Part shown: positions 41,119 to 55,300 of the stretch, in pieces
How the letters are laid out: every line of letters begins with the position of its first letter
Position numbering within the stretch: position 1 is the stretch's first letter
Made by a program: the position numbers and the translations under genes
NCBI GenBank assembly: GCA_023055505.1
Contig: JALIRH010000097.1
Span: 1,401,440 to 1,465,439 of the forward strand
Direction of reading: 5' to 3'
Source of the DNA: Callipepla californica brunnescens
Lineage: Eukaryota; Chordata; Aves; Galliformes; Odontophoridae
Length of the DNA stretch: 64,000 nt
The notes under the pieces: generated by a model
Databases searched by the model: none
Told to the model about the DNA's origin: nothing
What the model saw: only the letters and a program-made list of their open reading frames with translations

Positions 41119-44100
41119 CAGCCCCACTGCTGCCCCATAGCCTCCTCATAGCTGCCCCACTGCAGCCCCACTGCAGCCACATAGCTGCCCCATGGCTGCC
41201 CCACTGCTGCCTCATAGTGGCCCCATAGCCTCCTCAGAGCTGCCCGATAGCTGCCTCATAGCCGCCAGATAGCCGCCCCATAGCAGCTCCATAGCCTCCC
41301 CATAAGCCTCCTCATAGCTGCAACACTGCTGCACCATAGCTGCTCCATGGCTGCCTCATAGCCGCTTCATAGCTGCCCCACTGCTGCCCCATAGCTGCCC
41401 CATAGCCTCCTCATAGCTGTCCCATAGCTGTCCCATAGCTACCTCACTGCTGCCCCATAGGTGCCCAATGGCTGTATAATAGCCGCCCAAATAGCTGCCC
41501 CTCGGCTTCCCAATAGCTGCCCAAATAGCTGCCCGACTACTGCCACATAGCCACTCTATACCTGCCCAATAGCCTCCTCATAGCCTTCTTGTAGCTGTCC
41601 CACTGCAGAACCATACCTGCCCCATGGCTGCCCCACTGCTGCCACATAGCCGCCCCACTGCTGCCCCATAGCTGCCCCATAGCCTCCTCAGAGCTGCTTG
41701 ATATCTGCATCACTGCTGCCCAATAGCAACCCCATAGCAGCCTCACTGCTGCCCCATGCCTGCCCCATGGCTGCCTTATAGCCGCCCCATAGCTGCCCCA
41801 CTGCTGCCCCATAGCTGTCTCACTGCAGCCCCATAGCTGCCAATAACTGCCCCATAACCTCCTCATAGCTGCCCCACTGCTGCCCCATAGCCACCCCATA
41901 GCTGCCCCACTGCTAACCCATAGTTGCCCCACCCCTGCCCCATAGTTTCCCCACTGCTGCTCCACAGCCTCCCCAAAGCCTGCTCGTAGCTGCCCCATAT
42001 CTGCCTCATGGCTGCCTCATAGCCGCACCATAGCTGCCCCACTGCTGCCCCGTATCTGCCTCATGGCTGCCTCATAGCTGCACCATAGCTGCCCCGCTGC
42101 TGCCCTATAGCTGCCCTATAGCTTCCTCGTAGCTGCCCCACTGCTGCCCCATAGATGCAAAATGGCTGCCTCATAGGCGCTCCGTAGCTGCCCCACTGCT
42201 GCCCTATAGCCTCTTCATAGCTGCCTCACTGCTGCCCCACAGCCGCCCCATGCCTGCCTCATACCTGCCCCATAGCGGCCTTATAGCCGCTCCATACATG
42301 CCCCATAGTCTCCCTATAGCCTCCTCATTGCTGCCCCACTACTGCCCCATAGCTGCCCCATGGCTGCCTTATAGCCGCTACATAGCTGCCCCACTGCAGC
42401 CCCGTAGCTGCCAATGGCTGCCCCATAACCTCCTCATAGCTGCCCCACTTCTGCCCCATAGCCGCCCTATAGCTGCCCCACTGCTAACCCATAGTTGCCC
42501 CACTACTGCCCCATAGCTGCCCCACTGCTGCTCCACAGCCTCCCCAAAGCCTGCTCATAGCTGACCCACTGCTGCCCCGTATCTGCCTCATGGCTGCCTC
42601 AAAGCCGCACCATAGCTGCCCCGCTGCTGCCCAATAGCTGCCCTATAGCTTCCTCGTAGCTGCCCCACTGCTGCCCCATAGATGCAAAATGGCTGACTCA
42701 TAGCCACCGTTTAGCTGCCTCACTTCTGCCTTAGAGCCGCCCCGTAGCTGCCTCCCTGTTCCACCATAGCTTCCCTATGTCTGCCTCATCACCGCCCCAT
42801 AGCTGCCTCATAACCTCTCGATATCTGCTCCATAGCTGCCCCTCTGCTGCCCCATAGATGCCCCATAGCCTCCTCATTGCTGATCCATAGCTGCCCCATG
42901 GCTGCCTCACTGCTGCCCCATAGGTGCCCAATGGCTGCCTAATAGCTGCCCCACAGCTGCCCCAAAGCTGCCTTATAGCTGCCCTACTACTGCCCCATAG
43001 CCGCTCTATAGCTGCCCCATAGCCTCCCCATAGCCTCCTCATAGCTGCCCCATTCCTGCCTAACTGCTGCCCCATAGCTGCCACATTGCCTCCCCATAGC
43101 CTTCTCATAGCTACCCCATTGCTGCCTCACTGCAGCCCCATATCTGCCCCATAGCCTCCCCCACAGCCTCCTCATAGCTAACCCTTAGCTGCCTCACTGG
43201 TGCCCCGTAGCTGCTCAACTGCTGCCCTATATCTGCCCCGTAGCCTCCCCATAGCTGCCTCACTGCTGCCCCATATCTGCCCAAGTACTGCCTAATTGCT
43301 GCATCACTGCTGCCCCACGGCTGCCTCATAGTTGCCCCATAGCTGTCTCATAGCCACCCGATAGCTGCCCCCATAGCCTTCTCATAGCTTCCTTACTGCT
43401 GCCCAATAGCTGCCCCACTGCTGCCCCATAACTGCATCGTGGCTGCCTCATAGCCGTTACATAGCTGCCCCATAGCCTCCCCCATAGCTTTGTCATAGCT
43501 ACCTCACTGCTGCCCCCATATCTGCACAAGTACTGCGTAATTGCTGCCCCACTGCTGCCCCATAGCCACCCCACGGCTGCCTCATAGTTTGCCCCATAGC
43601 TATCTCATAGCCACCCAATAGCTGCCCCCATAGCCTTCTCATAACTTCCTTACTGCTACCCCAATAGCTGCCCCACTGCTGCCCCATAACTGCACCGTGG
43701 CTGCCTCATAGCCGTTACATAGCTGCCCCATAGCCTCCCCATAGCTTCCTCATAGGTGCCTCACCGCTACCCCATAGCTGCCCCACTGCTGCCCCCATAG
43801 CCCGCCCCACAGCTGCTCCACTGTTGACCCATAGCTGCCTCACTGCTGCACCATAGCTGCCCCATAGCTGCCCCTCTACTGCCCCATAGCCACCCCCATA
43901 GCTGCCTCACTTCTCCCCCATAGCTACATTTTGTCTGCCTCAAAGCTGCCCCATTGCTTCCCCATGGCCTTCCCATAGCCTCGTCATAGCTGCCAAACTG
44001 CTGACCCATCACTGCCTTACTTCTGCCCCTTTGCTGCCCCATGGCTCCCTTATAGCCGCACCATAGCTGCTTCACTACTGCCCCATAGCTGCCCAATGGC

Positions 44101-47100
44101 TTCCCCATAGCCGCCCCGTCGCTGCCCAACTACTGCCCCATAGCCTCCCCATAGCTGCCTCACTGCTCCCCCCATAGCTGCCCCATAGCTGCCCCATGGC
44201 CTCTCGATAGCTGCCCCATAGCTGCCCCATAGCCTCCCCATGGCCTCCTCATAGCTGCCTCACTGCTGCCTGATTGCTGCCTCACTTCTGCCCCATAGCC
44301 GCCCTATAGCTGCCCAACTACTGCCCAATAGCCTCCCCATAGCTATCTCACTGCTGCCCCCATAGCTGCCCAATGTCTGCCTCATCGCCGCCCCATAGCT
44401 GCCCCATAGCCTCTCGATAGCTGCCTCACTTCTGCCCCATAGCTGCCCCATGGCTTCCTCATAGCCGCCCCATAGCTGCCCCACTGCTGCCCCCTAGCTG
44501 CCCCATAGCCTCTCCATTACCCTCCTCATAGCTGCCCCACTGCAGCCCCATAGGTGCCTCACTGCTGCCCCATTGCTGCCTGATATCTGCCCAACTACTG
44601 CCACACTGGCGCTCTATAGCTGTCCCATAGCCTCCCCCATAGCCTCCTCATAGCTGCCCCATAGCTAGCTCACTGCTGCCCCATAGCATCCCCATAACCT
44701 CCTCATAGCTGTCCCACTGCTGCCCCATTGCTGCCCCCATGGCTGCCTCAAAGCTGCCAAAATGCTGCCCCAAAGCCGCCCCATAGCTTCCTCACTGATG
44801 CACCATAGCTGCCCCATAGCTTCCCCATAGCCTCCTCATAGCTGTTCTACTGCTACTCCATAGCTCCCTCACTGCTTCCCCATAGCTGCCCTATGGCTGC
44901 CTCATAGCCCGCCCCATAGCTGCCTCACTGTTGCCCCGTAACTGCCCCATGGTTACCCTATAGCTGCCTCACTGCTGCCCCATAGCTTCCCCATCGCTGC
45001 CTCATAGCCGCCCCCATTGCTGCCCCATGGCTTCCCAATAGCATCCTCATAGCTGCCCCATTGCTTCCCCTTAGCTTCCACACTGCTGCCCCATAGCTAC
45101 CCCCACTACTGCCCCATAGCCGCCCCGTAGCCCTCCTCCAAGCTGCCCCACTGCTGCCCCATTGCTGCCTCTTTGCTGCCCCATACTTTCCCCCACTGCT
45201 GCCCTATAGCCACCCCCATAGCTGCCTCACTTCTGCCCCATAGCTGCCTCATATCCTCCCCATAGCCTCCTCATAGACGCCTCACTGCTAAACAATAGCT
45301 GCTCCACTACTGCCCCACAGCTGCCCCATAGCTGCCTCACTGCAGCCCCACAGCTACTTTTTGTCTGCCTCAAAGATGCCCCATAGCTTCCTCATGGCCT
45401 TCCCCATAGCCTCATTATAGCTGCCCCACTGCTGCCCCATAGCTGCCTTACTACTGCCCCCACTGCTGCCCCGGGGCTTGCTTATAGCTACACCATAGCT
45501 GCTTCACTACTGCCACATAGCTGCCCCATGGCTGACCAAACTGCTGCCCCATAGCCGCCCCATAGCTGCCTCACTGATGCACAATAGCTGCCCCATAGCC
45601 TTCCCATAGCCTCCTCATAGCTGCTCAACTGCTGCCCCATAGTCGCCCCATAGCTGCCCCCACTGCTGCCCCATACCTGCTTCATAGCCTCCCCATAGTC
45701 TCCTCCTGCTGCCCCTACTGCTGCCCCATAGCTGCCAAAGTGCTACCCCATTGCTGCCCCGTAGCTTCCTATCTGAGGCATCTTAGCTGCCCCATAGCCT
45801 CCCCATAGCCTCTTCATAGCTGCCCCACTGCTGCCCCCATAGCCGCCCCATAGCTGCCTCATAGCTACCCCATAACTGCCCAACTACTGCCCCATAGCTG
45901 CCCCACTGCTGCCCCATAGCTGCCCCATAGCCTCTCCAGAGACTCCTCATAGCTGCCCCACTTCAGCCCCATAGCCGCCCCATAGCTGCCTCACTGCTGC
46001 CCCCATTGCCACCCCCATGGCTGCCTAATAGCCGCCCCATAGCTGTCCCACTGCTGCCCCATAGCTGCCTTATAGGTGCCCCACTACTGCCACATTGCCG
46101 CTCTATAGCTGCCCCACAGCCACCCCATAGCTGCCCCCATAGCCTTCTCATAGCTTCCTTACTGCTCCCCAATAGCTGCCCCACTGCTGCCCCATAGCCT
46201 CCCCATAGCCTCATCATAGCTGCCTCACTGCTACCCCCATAGCTCCCTCGCTGCTTCCCCATAGCTGCCCCATAGCTGCCCCTCTACTGCCCCATAGCCA
46301 CCCCATAGCTGCCTCACTTCTCCCCCCATAGCTACATTTTGTCTGCCTCAAAGCTGCCCCATTGCTTCCCCATGGCCTTCCCATAGCCTCGTCATAGCTG
46401 CTAAACTGCTGACCCCATCACTGCCTTACTTCTGCCCCTTTGCTGCCCCATGGCTCCCTTATAGCCGCACCATAGCTGCTTCACTACTGCCCCATAGCTG
46501 CCCAATGGCTTCCCCATAGCCGGCCCCGTCGCTGCCCAAACTACTGCCCCATAGCCTCCCCATAGCTGCCTCACTGCTCCCCCATAGCTGCCCCATGTCT
46601 GCCTCATCGCCGCCCCATAGCTGCCCCATAGCCTCTCGATAGCTGCCCCATAGCTGCCCCACTGCTGACCCATAGCTGCCCCATAGCCTCCCCATGGCCT
46701 CCTCATAGCTGCCTCACTGCTGCCTGATTGCTGCCTCACTTCTGCCCCATAGCTGCCTAATGGCTTCCCCATAGCCGCCATATAGCTGCCCAACTACTGC
46801 CCAATAGCCTCCCCATAGCTGTCTCACTGCTGCCCCATAGCTGCCCAATGTCTGCCTCATCGCCGCCCCATAGCTGCCTCATAACCTCCCGATATCTGCT
46901 CCATAGCTGCCCCTCTGCTGCCCCATAGATGCCCCATAGCCTCCTCATAGCTGACCCATAGCCGTCCCATAGCTGCCTCACTGCTGCCCCATAGGTGCCC
47001 AATGGCTGCCTAATAGCCTCCCGATAGCTGTGCCACTGCTTCCCAATAGCTGCCCAATAGCTGCCCCCACTACTGCCCCATAGCCACTCTATAGCTGCCT

Positions 47101-50100
47101 CATAGGCTTCCCACAGCCTCCTCATAGCTGCCTCATTCCTGCCTCACTGCTTCCCAATAGCTGCCCCCGTAGCCTCCCCATAGTCTCCTCATAGTTGTCC
47201 CACTGCTGCCCCACAGCCGCCCCATAGCTGCCTCACTGCCTGCTTCTTAGCTGCCCCATAGCCTCCCCATTGCCTCCTCTTAGCTGCCACACCGCTGCCC
47301 CATAGCTGCTTGATAAGTGCCTCATACCTGTCCCATACCTGCCTCACTGCTGCCCCATAGCCTCCTCATAGCCTCTTCATATCTGCCCCATAGCTGCTCC
47401 ATATCCGCCCCATAGCTGCCCGACTCCTGCCCCCGTAGCCTCCCCATAGCTGCCTCACTGGTGCCCCAAAACTGCCTCACTGCTGCCCCATAGCTGCCCC
47501 CATAGCGTCCCCCATAGCCTCCTCATAGCTGCCCAACTGCTGCCCCATAGCTGCCTCACTGCTTCCCCATTACTGCCCCCATAGCCTCCTCATAGCTACC
47601 CCATAGCTGCCTCACTTCTGCCCCTTATCTGCCCCACTACTTCGCCATAGCTGCCTCACTAATGCCCCATAGCTGCCCCATAGCCTCTCCTGAGCCGCCA
47701 CATAGCTGCCTCACTACTGCCCAACTGCTGCCTCATAGCTGCCAAGCTACTGCCCCATAGCCGCCCCAAAGCTGTTTCAAATCTGCTCCATAGCTGCCCC
47801 AAAGCCTCCTCAAAACTGCCCATCTGCTGCACCATAGCTGACTCACTGCTGACCCATAGCTGCCCCATGGCTGCCTTATAGCTGCACCATAGCTGCTTCA
47901 CTGCTGCCACATATCTGCCCCATAGCCTCCTCATACCTGCCTCACTGCTGCTTCATAGCTGCCCCATAGCCTCCCCATTGCCTCCTCTTAGCTGCCTTAC
48001 CGCTGCCCCATAGCTGCTTGATAAGTGCCTCATACCTGTCCCATGGCTGCCTCACTGCATCCCCATAGCCTCCTCATATCTGCCGGACTGCTGCTCCATA
48101 TCCGCCCCATAGCTGCCCGACTGCTGCCTTATAACTGCCCCATAGCCTCCCCATAGCCTTCGCATAGCTGTTCTATAGCTAGCTCACTGCTGCCCCATAG
48201 CCTCCCCATAGCCTCCTCTTAGCTGCCCCACTGCGGCCCCATAGCTGCAGCACTAATGCCCCATAGCTGCCTCACTGCTGCCCCATAGCTTCCCAATAGC
48301 TGCCTCACCATTGCCGCATATCTGCCCCATAGCCTCCCCACAGCCTCTTCGTAGCTACCCAATAGCTGCCTCACTGGTGCTCCATAGCTGCCCCATGGCC
48401 TCGCCATAGTCTCATCATAGCTGCCCCACTGCTGCCCCATTGCTACCTCCCTGCTGCCCCATAGCTGCCCCATGGCTGCCTAATACCCACCCCATAGCTG
48501 CCCCATAGCCTCCCCGTAGCCTCCTCATAGCTGTCTCACTGCTACCCCCATAGCTGCCGCATGGCTGCATCATAGCTGCCTCGTAGCCGCCCAATAGTCG
48601 CCCCAAACCTTCCTCACTGCTGCCCCATAGCTGCTCCATAGCCTCCTCATAGCTGCCCCACTGCAGCCCCATAAGCTGCCTCACTGCTGCCCCCATAGCC
48701 ACCCCCTTGGCTGTCTAATAGCCGCCAAATATCTGCCCGACTAATGCCACATAGCCACTATATACCTGCCCCATAGCCTCCCCATACCCTCCTCATAGCT
48801 GCCCCATAGCTGCCCTATAGCTTCCTTATAGCCTCCTCATAACTGTCCCACTGGTGCCCCATAGCTGCTCCATGGCTGCCTCACTGGTGTGCCATAGCTG
48901 CCCCGTAGACTCACCATAGCCTCATCATAGATTCCCCACTGCTGCCCCCATTGCTACCTCCCTGCTGCCCCATAGCTGCCCCAATGCTGCTTAATACCCG
49001 ACCCATAACTGCCCCATAGCCTCTCCATAGCTGTCTCACTGCTACCCCATAGCTGCTCCATAGCCTCTCCATAGCCTCCTCATAGCTGCCCCACTGCAGC
49101 CCCATAGCACCCCACGGCTGCCTAGTAGCTGCCCCATAGCTGCCCCTTACCTGCCTCACTGTTGCCCCATAGCTGCCCAACTACTGCCCGATAGCCTCCC
49201 CATAGCCTCCTCATAGCTGTCCCACTGCTGCGCCATAGCTGCCCCATGTCTGCCTGAAAGCTGCCTCATTGCTGGCCCCAAAGACGCCCCATAGCTTCCT
49301 CACTGATGCACCATAGCTGCCCCATAGCTTCTCGATAGCTGCCCCACTGCTGACCCATAGCTGCCCCATAGCCTCCCCATAGCCTCCTCATAGCTGCCTC
49401 ATTGCTGCCTGATTGCTGCCTCACTTCTGCCCCATAGCTGCCCCATGGCTTCCTCATAGCCGCCCCATAGCTGCCCCACTGCTGCCCCCTAGCTGCCCCA
49501 TAGCCTCTCCATACCCTCCTCATAGCTGCCCCACTGCAGCCCCATAGGTGCCTCACTGCTGCCCCATTGCTGCCTGATATCTGCCCAACTACTGCCACAC
49601 TGGCGCTCTATAGCTGTCCCATAGCCTCCCCATAGCCTCCTCATAGCTGCCCCATAGCTAGCTCACTGCTGCCCCATAGCATCCCCATAACCTCCTCATT
49701 AGCTGTCCCACTGCTGCCCCATTGCTGCCCCATGGCTGCCTCAAAGCTGCCAAAATGCTGCCCCAAAGCCGCCCCATAGCTTCCTCACTGATGCACCATA
49801 GCTGCCCCATAGCTTCCCCATAGCCTCCTCATAGCTGTTCTACTGCTACTCCATAGCTCCCTCACTGCTTCCCCATAGCTGCCCTATGGCTGCCTCATAG
49901 CCGCCCCATAGCTGCCTCACTGTTGCCCCGTAACTGCCCCATGGTTACCCTATAGCTGCCCTCACTGCTGCCCCATAGCTTCCCCATCGCTGCCTCATAG
50001 CCGCCCCATTGCTGCCCCATGGCTTCCCAATAGCATCCTCATAGCTGCCCCCATTGCTTCCCCTTAGCTTCCACACTGCTGCCCCATAGCTACCCCACTA

Positions 50101-51621
50101 CTGCCCCATAGCCGCCCCGTAGCCTCCTCCAAGCCGCCCCATAGCTGTCCCACTGCTGCCCCATAGCTGCCTTATAGGTGCCCCCACTACTGCCACATTG
50201 CCGCTCTATAGCTGCCCCCACAGCCACCCCATAGCTGCCCCCCATAGCCTTCTCATAGCTTCCTTACTGCTCCCCAATAGCTGCCCCACTGCTGCCCCAT
50301 AGCCTCCCCATAGCCTCATCATAGCTGCCCCTCACTGCTACCCCATAGCTGCTCCATAGCCTCTCCATAGCCTCCTCATAGCTGCCCCACTGCAGCCCCC
50401 ATAGCACCCCACGGCTGCCTAGTAGCTGCCCCATAGCTGCCCCTTACCTGCCCTCACTGTTGCCCCATAGCTGCCCAACTACTGCCCGATAGCCTCCCCA
50501 TAGCCTCCTCATAGCTGTCCCACTGCTGCGCCATAGCTGCCCCATGTCTGCCTCAAAGCTGCCTCATTGCTGCCCCAAAGACCGCCCCATAGCTTCCTCA
50601 CTGATGCACCATAGCTGCCCCATAGGCCTCCCCCATAGCCTCTTTATAGCTGCCCCACAGCTGCCCCATAGCTGCCCCACTAATGCCCCATAGTTGACTC
50701 TCTACTCGCTCACTGCTGCCTCGTAGCCTCCCCATAGCTGCCGCAATGGTGCCCCATATCTGCCTCACTCGTGCCCCATAGCCTCCCCATAGCTGCCCCA
50801 TAGCCTCCCCATAGCCTTCTCATAGCTGCCCAACTGCTGCCCAATAGCTGCCTCACTACTTCTCCACTACTCCCCCATAGCTTTCTCATAGCTGCCTCAC
50901 TGCTGCCCCATATCTGCCCCACTACTTCCCAATAGCTGCCCCACTAATGCCCCATTGCTGCCCCATAGCCTCTCAATAACCGTCCCATATCTGAACCCAC
51001 TGCTGCCCCATAGCTGCTCCATAGCCTCCCCATAACCTCCTCATAGCTGACCCATAGCTGCCCCATAGCTACCTCACTGCTGCCCCATACGTGCCCCCAT
51101 GGCTGCCTCAAAGCTGCCAAAATGCTGCCCCAAAGACGCCCCATAGCTTCCTCACTGATGCACCATAGCTGCCCCATAGCCTCCCATAGCCTCCTTATAG
51201 CTGCCTCACTGCTACTCCATAGCTCCATCACTGCTTCCTCATCGCTGCCCTATGGCTGCCTCATAGCCGCCTCATAGCTGGTCCATAGCCTCCTCTTAGC
51301 TGCCCCACTACTGCCTCATAGCTGCTTGATGGCTGCCTAATAGCCGCCCCATACCTGCTTCACTGTTGCCCCATAACTGCCCCATGGCTACCCTTATAGC
51401 TGCCCCACTTCTGTCCCATAGCCGCCCCATAGCTGCCTCACTGCTACCCCATAGCTGCCCCATAGCCTCCCCCATTGCCTACTCAAAGCTGCCCCACTGC
51501 TGCCCCATGGCTGCCCCATTTCTGCCCCATACCTGCCCCACTGCTGCCCCATAGCCACCCCATAGTTGCCTCACTTCTGCCCCATAGCTGCCTCATATCC
51601 TCCCCATAGCCTCCTCATAGA
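41119..51621. repeat. 11-bp minisatellite array, block 3
   Basis: The longest block, 10.5 kb of the same unit. The first 2.7 kb is nearly the same as the starts of blocks 4 and 5; the last 4 kb shares long segments with blocks 1, 2 and 4. Many C-run length differences (CCCC versus CCCCC) distinguish 43.5-51 kb from the otherwise matching parts of block 4, either real slippage or homopolymer sequencing error. Confidence 0.95.
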
Positions 51622-52395
51622 TGTTACAAGTGCTAGGGGAAAAAAGAGAGCGCCGCGCGGCCCAGGAATCCTGCCCCGCCCCTCCCCCGCTGCCGCTGCC
51701 CCCTGTCCCTGCCCAGCCCCACCCCCAAAGCTCACAGTGCCTTCCGTACAGCCGTCGCTGCCGCTCCAACGTGCGGTCTCCGCGGTTGCCACGGCAACGG
51801 AGCCGCCGCCGCTCCAACGCGCGGTTTCCGCGGCAACGGAGCCGCCACCGCCGCCGCCGCCGTAGTCCTCCACCGCTCCATTCATCTGCGGGGGGTGGGG
51901 ACTTCCGTTTCCGGCTTCCGGGACCGGCGCACGCGTAGTGCTATTCCCAGAGCCGCGCGCAGTGGGGGTGGGGCTGTTCGGCCATGGCGTTGGCGGGGAG
52001 GGGAGGTCGCGCAACGTGGAGCTCCTGGGGGAGCTACAGCGGCTGCTCGCGCACACGCAGGTGGGAGAGGGGAGGGGGGGGGAGTAGGGTGGCGGAGGGA
52101 GAAGGGGGGAATAGGGTGTGGGTGGGGTGGGGCGGAGTTGGGTGGGGGACGGGGATGTGGGGCTGGGGTTGGGGCTAATGGGGCTCGATGCTCGGTTCTA
52201 AGTCCGGGTGCTCAGTTAGGGGTCTGGGGGCTCCGTTATGGGGCTGGGGCTGCAGATGTGGGGTCGGGGTTATTGGGCTGGGGTCGGGGTTGTGGGTCCG
52301 GGGCCGTCGATGTGGGGGGGGGATCAGCCAGTCCTCATTGGTGGGCAACCATGGAAGGGGCGGGGACTCCAACAACAGGGGCGGGGGGGAACCAG
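51622..52395 (+). promoter_or_regulatory. CpG-island promoter-like unit, copy 4, with candidate exon 51,984-52,060
   Basis: It has the same left junction, X-box (51,785-51,798), ETS cluster, exon and donor as copy 3. It has a slightly shorter GCCGCC run and a few intron substitutions (GGGTTGTGGGTCC instead of GGGTAGTGGGACC) that it shares with copy 5, so copies 4 and 5 are the closest pair. Confidence 0.7.
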
Positions 52396-55300
52396 CAGCC
52401 CCACTGCTGCCCCATAGCCTCCTCATAGCTGCCCCACTGCAGCCCCATGGCTGCCCCACTGCTGCCACATAGCTGCCCCACTGCTGCCTCATAGTGGCCC
52501 CATAGCCTCCTCAGAGATGCCCGATAGCTGCCTCATAGCCGCCAGATAGCCGCCCCATAGCAGCTCCATAGCCTCCCCATAAGCCTCCTCATAGCTGCAA
52601 CACTGCTGCACCATAGCTGCTCCATGGCTGCCTCATAGCCGCTTCATAGCTGCCCCACTGCTGCCCCATAGCTGCCCCATAGCCTCCTCATAGCTGTCCC
52701 ATAGCTACCTCACTGCTGCCCCATAGGTGCCCGATGGCTGTATAATAGCCGCCCAATAGCTGCCCCTCGGCTTCCCAATAGCTGCCCAAATAGCTGCCCG
52801 ACTACTGCCACATAGCCACTCTATACCTGCCCAATAGCCTCCTCATAGCCTTCTTGTAGCTGTCCCACTGCAGAACCATACCTGCCCCATGGCTGCCCCA
52901 CTGCTGCCACATAGCCGCCCCACTGCTGCCCCATAGCTGCCCCATAGCCTCCTCAGAGCTGCTTGATATCTGCATCACTGCTGCCCAATAGCAACCCCAT
53001 AGCAGCCTCACTGCTGCCCCATGCCTGCCCCATGGCTGCCTTATAGCCGCCCCATAGCTGCCCCACTGCTGCCCCATAGCTGTCTCACTGCAGCCCCATA
53101 GCTGCCAATAACTGCCCCATAACCTCCTCATAGCTGCCCCACTGCTGCCCCATAGCCACCCCATAGCTGCCCCACTGCTAACCCATAGTTGCCCCACCCC
53201 TGCCCCATAGTTTCCCCACTGCTGCTCCACAGCCTCCCCAAAGCCTGCTCGTAGCTGCCCCATATCTGCCTCATGGCTGCCTCATAGCCGCACCATAGCT
53301 GCCCCACTGCTGCCCCGTATCTGCCTCATGGCTGCCTCATAGCTGCACCATAGCTGCCCCGCTGCTGCCCTATAGCTGCCCTATAGCTTCCTCGTAGCTG
53401 CCCCACTGCTGCCCCATAGATGCAAAATGGCTGCCTCATAGGCGCTCCGTAGCTGCCCCACTGCTGCCCTATAGCCTCTTCATAGCTGCCTCACTGCTGC
53501 CCCACAGCCGCCCCATGCCTGCCTCATACCTGCCCCATAGCGGCCTTATAGCCGCTCCATACATGCCCCATAGTCTCCCTATAGCCTCCTCATTGCTGCC
53601 CCACTACTGCCCCATAGCTGCCCCATGGCTGCCTTATAGCCGCTACATAGCTGCCCCACTGCAGCCCCGTAGCTGCCAATGGCTGCCCCATAACCTCCTC
53701 ATAGCTGCCCCACTTCTGCCCCATAGCCGCCCTATAGCTGCCCCACTGCTAACCCATAGTTGCCCCACTACTGCCCCATAGCTGCCCCACTGCTGCTCCA
53801 CAGCCTCCCCAAAGCCTGCTCATAGCTGCCCCACTGCTGCCCCGTATCTGCCTCATGGCTGCCTCAAAGCCGCACCATAGCTGCCCCGCTGCTGCCCAAT
53901 AGCTGCCCTATAGCATCCTCGTAGCTGCCCCACTGCTGCCCCATAGATGCAAAATGGCTGACTCATAGCCACCGTTTAGCTGCCTCACTTCTGCCTTAGA
54001 GCCGCCCCGTAGCTGCCTCCCTGTTCCACCATAGCTTCCCTATGTCTGCCTCATCACCGCCCCATAGCTGCCTCATAACCTCTCGATATCTGCTCCATAG
54101 CTGCCCCTCTGCTGCCCCATAGATGCCCCATAGCCTCCTCATTGCTGACCCATAGCTGCCCCATGGCTGCTTCACTGCTGCCCCATAGGTGCCCAATGGC
54201 TGCCTAATAGCTGCCCCATAGCTGCCCCACAGCTGCCTTATAGCTGCCCTACTACTGCCCCATAGCCGCTCTATAGCTGCCCCATAGCCTCCCCATAGCC
54301 TCCTCATAGCTGCCCCATTCCTGCCTAACTGCTGCCCCATAGCTGCCACATTGCCTCCCCATAGCCTTCTCATAGCTACCCCATTGCTGCCTCACTGCAG
54401 CCCCATATCTGCCCCATAGCCTCCCCACAGCCTCCTCATAGCTAACCCTTAGCTGCCTCACTGGTGCCCCGTAGCTGCTCAACTGCTGCCCTATATCTGC
54501 CCCGTAGCCTCCCCATAGCTGCCTCACTGCTGCCCCATATCTGCCCAAGTACTGCCTAATTGCTGCATCACTGCTGCCCCACGGCTGCCTCATAGTTGCC
54601 CCATAGCTGTCTCATAGCCACCCGATAGCTGCCCCCATAGCCTTCTCATAGCTTCCTTACTGCTGCCCAATAGCTGCCCCACTGCTGCCCCATAACTGCA
54701 TCGTGGCTGCCTCATAGCCGTTACATAGCTGCCCCATAGCCTCCCCATAGCTTTGTCATAGCTACCTCACTGCTGCCCCATATCTGCACAAGTACTGCGT
54801 AATTGCTGCCCCACTGCTGCCCCATAGCCACCCCACGGCTGCCTCATAGTTGCCCCATAGCTATCTCATAGCCACCCAATAGCTGCCCCCATAGCCTTCT
54901 CATAACTTCCTTACTGCTGCCCAATAGCTGCCCCACTGCTGCCCCATAACTGCACCGTGGCTGCCTCATAGCCGTTACATAGCTGCCCCATAGCCTCCCC
55001 ATAGCTTCCTCATAGGTGCCTCACCGCTACCCCATAGCTGCCCCACTGCTGCCCCATAGCCGCCCCACAGCTGCTCCACTGTTGACCCATAGCTGCCTCA
55101 CTGCTGCACCATAGCTGCCCCATAGCTGCCCCTCTACTGCCCCATAGCCACCCCATAGCTGCCTCACTTCTCCCCCATAGCTACATTTTGTCTGCCTCAA
55201 AGCTGCCCCATTGCTTCCCCATGGCCTTCCCATAGCCTCGTCATAGCTGCCAAACTGCTGACCCATCACTGCCTTACTTCTGCCCCTTTGCTGCCCCATG

